A DNA stretch of 64,000 bases from Microbacterium oxydans (GTDB taxonomy: Bacteria > Actinomycetota > Actinomycetes > Actinomycetales > Microbacteriaceae), in the NCBI RefSeq assembly GCF_026559675.1, contig NZ_CP092891.1, positions 1,922,001 to 1,986,000 on the forward strand, in the 5' to 3' direction. Each line of letters opens with the position of its first letter. Positions within the stretch are counted from its first letter, which is position 1. Position numbers and translations under genes: made by a program. Below, piece by piece: positions 63,230-64,000 of the stretch. The notes below the pieces were generated by a model, which did not search any database, was not told the origin of the DNA, and worked only from the letters and a program-made list of their open reading frames with translations.

Positions 63230-63811
63230 CTACGGGGTTGCTCGAACATAACTACGAGCGACACGCTCCGCGTCGGCCCAGGCGCGCTGCGCGGGCGTCA
63301 GCGCACCCTGCCCGGAGGCTGCGGGGCCCCCTCGACGCCAGGCATGGCACAGGGCGATGGCGAGGGCGTCGGCGGCATCCGCGGGCTGCGGGAGCGCGTC
63401 CAGGCGCAGGATGCGCGCGATCATGGTCTGCACCTGCCGCTTGTCGGCCGCGCCGTAGCCGGTCACGGCGGCCTTGACCTCGCTCGGCGTGTGCGTGGCG
63501 GCCGGCAGCCCGGACTCGGCGGCGATCAGCAGCGCCACGCCGCTGGCCTGCGCCGTCCCCATGACCGAATGCGTGTTCTGCTGCGCGAACACACGCTCGA
63601 CGGCCACCGCATCCGGACGATGCTCGGCGATCACGGCACGGATGCCGGCGGCGACGATCGCGAGACGATCGCCGGTCTCCGCATCCGGCGAGGACCGGAT
63701 CACCCCGACATGGACGAGCGTGCCGCGGCGCGAGCCGTCGACGTCGACCACGCCGACGCCGCACCGGGTGAGCCCCGGGTCGATGCCCAGGACGCGCAGA
63801 GAGGAGGTCAC
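63230..63811 (-). CDS. ruvC: Crossover junction endodeoxyribonuclease RuvC
   Basis: 193 residues. Catalytic acids are seen in VLGIDPGLTRCGVGVVD, DAVAVERVFAQQN, and PADAADALAIALCHAW, an RNase H-like fold. It resolves Holliday junctions after RuvAB migration. GTG start at 63809-63811; TAGCCT ends six bases before it. No LexA box is seen in the 45 bases upstream. Confidence 0.97.
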   Translation of the reverse strand: MTSSLRVLGIDPGLTRCGVGVVDVDGSRRGTLVHVGVIRSSPDAETGDRLAIVAAGIRAVIAEHRPDAVAVERVFAQQNTHSVMGTAQASGVALLIAAESGLPAATHTPSEVKAAVTGYGAADKRQVQTMIARILRLDALPQPADAADALAIALCHAWRRGGPAASGQGALTPAQRAWADAERVARSYVRATP

Positions 63812-63817
63812 TCCTCC

Positions 63818-63823
63818 AGGCTA
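63818..63823 (-). promoter_or_regulatory. -10 box for leaderless ruvC transcript
   Basis: Minus-strand TAGCCT, six bases (GGAGGA) before the ruvC GTG, identical in geometry to rarA. Confidence 0.45.
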
Positions 63824-63856
63824 GGCGGCGGAACCGACACGGGGCGTGTGGCGCGC

Positions 63857-64000
63857 CTAGGCCTCGTCGTTCTCCAGTTCGGCCTGCACCTCGGGGGTGA
63901 GGTCGAAGTTGGTGAACACGTTCTGCACGTCTTCGCTGTCTTCGAGCGCGTCGATGAGGCGGAAGATCTTGCGGGCGGTGTCGGCGTCGATCTCGACCTT
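63857..64000 (-). CDS. YebC/PmpR (TACO1) family protein, C-terminal end
   Basis: Only the last 47 residues are in the window: [20 protein letters not shown] followed by [20 protein letters not shown] and a TAG stop. The [19 protein letters not shown] ending is typical of YebC/TACO1 proteins, described as transcription regulators and more recently as translation factors for proline runs. It lies just upstream of ruvC, the usual neighbour. The 5' part is beyond the right edge. Confidence 0.9.
   Translation of the reverse strand, partial: KVEIDADTARKIFRLIDALEDSEDVQNVFTNFDLTPEVQAELENDEA

Noticed and set aside
63812..63856. LexA (SOS) box before ruvC
   Set aside because: No GAAC-n4-GTTC pattern in the 45-base gap.

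Overview
The window is high-GC, almost gene-saturated actinobacterial chromosome, best matched to the family Microbacteriaceae and probably to Microbacterium or a close relative. The evidence is GC-rich codon use, frequent GTG starts and 1-8 base stop/start overlaps, a fused actinobacterial integration host factor, an HGxxPAAW protein beside trpC, and blocks of gene order shared with other Actinobacteria. I see no phage, insertion sequence, CRISPR array or rRNA. One tRNA (Leu, anticodon CAA) is present. Almost all genes lie on the minus strand. No gene-free stretch exceeds 300 bases; the longest, about 214 bases at 53827-54040, is a divergent promoter region.

Layout from left to right. Positions 1-3450: 5' part of polA, a hotdog thioesterase, a GNAT acetyltransferase, an ANTAR response regulator, tRNA-Leu and an alpha/beta hydrolase. 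Positions 3455-10997: pyk, gltD and gltB. Positions 11087-18189: lgt, trpA, trpB, trpC, two small Trp-locus membrane proteins, hisI, hisF, hisG and hisE, tightly coupled, with no trpE where it would be expected. Positions 18186-24814: rpe, rsmB, fmt, priA, metK and rpoZ, with no coaBC between rpoZ and metK. Positions 24881-34451: a fused mIHF-guanylate kinase, pyrF, carB, carA, a membrane protein of unknown function, pyrC, pyrB and pyrR, a complete UMP operon down to OMP apart from pyrD, headed by a recognisable PyrR-binding hairpin. Positions 34476-39095: an unusual metallo-beta-lactamase-Rieske protein and an SNF2 helicase lying between nusB and pyrR. Positions 39143-48961: nusB, efp, the aro cluster (Q, B, K, C, E), mltG, ruvX and alaS. 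Positions 49017-51514: a small membrane protein, rpsD and rarA. Positions 51642-56008: the least conserved stretch, with a small membrane protein, a NirB-like flavoprotein lacking its siroheme part and preceded by a GlnR-type box, a DUF349 protein, and an orphan AbiEi-like gene whose start codon sits in a 43-base palindrome. Positions 55995-64000: relA, secF, secD, yajC, ruvB, ruvA, ruvC and the 3' end of a YebC/PmpR-type gene.

Most of the window serves central biosynthesis and information processing: ammonium assimilation (GltBD), tryptophan, histidine, pyrimidine and shikimate synthesis, translation start and accuracy (Fmt, RsmB, EF-P, S4, AlaRS), genome maintenance (PolA, PriA, RarA, RuvABC, RuvX) and protein export (SecDF-YajC, Lgt). 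The points most worth attention are the mIHF-Gmk fusion, the MBL-Rieske protein, the palindrome at the AbiEi-like gene, the GlnR box before the truncated NirB-like gene, the PyrR-binding loop beside the pyrR ribosome-binding site, the missing trpE and coaBC, and a recurring -10 box placed 6-7 bases before start codons that suggests leaderless mRNAs.
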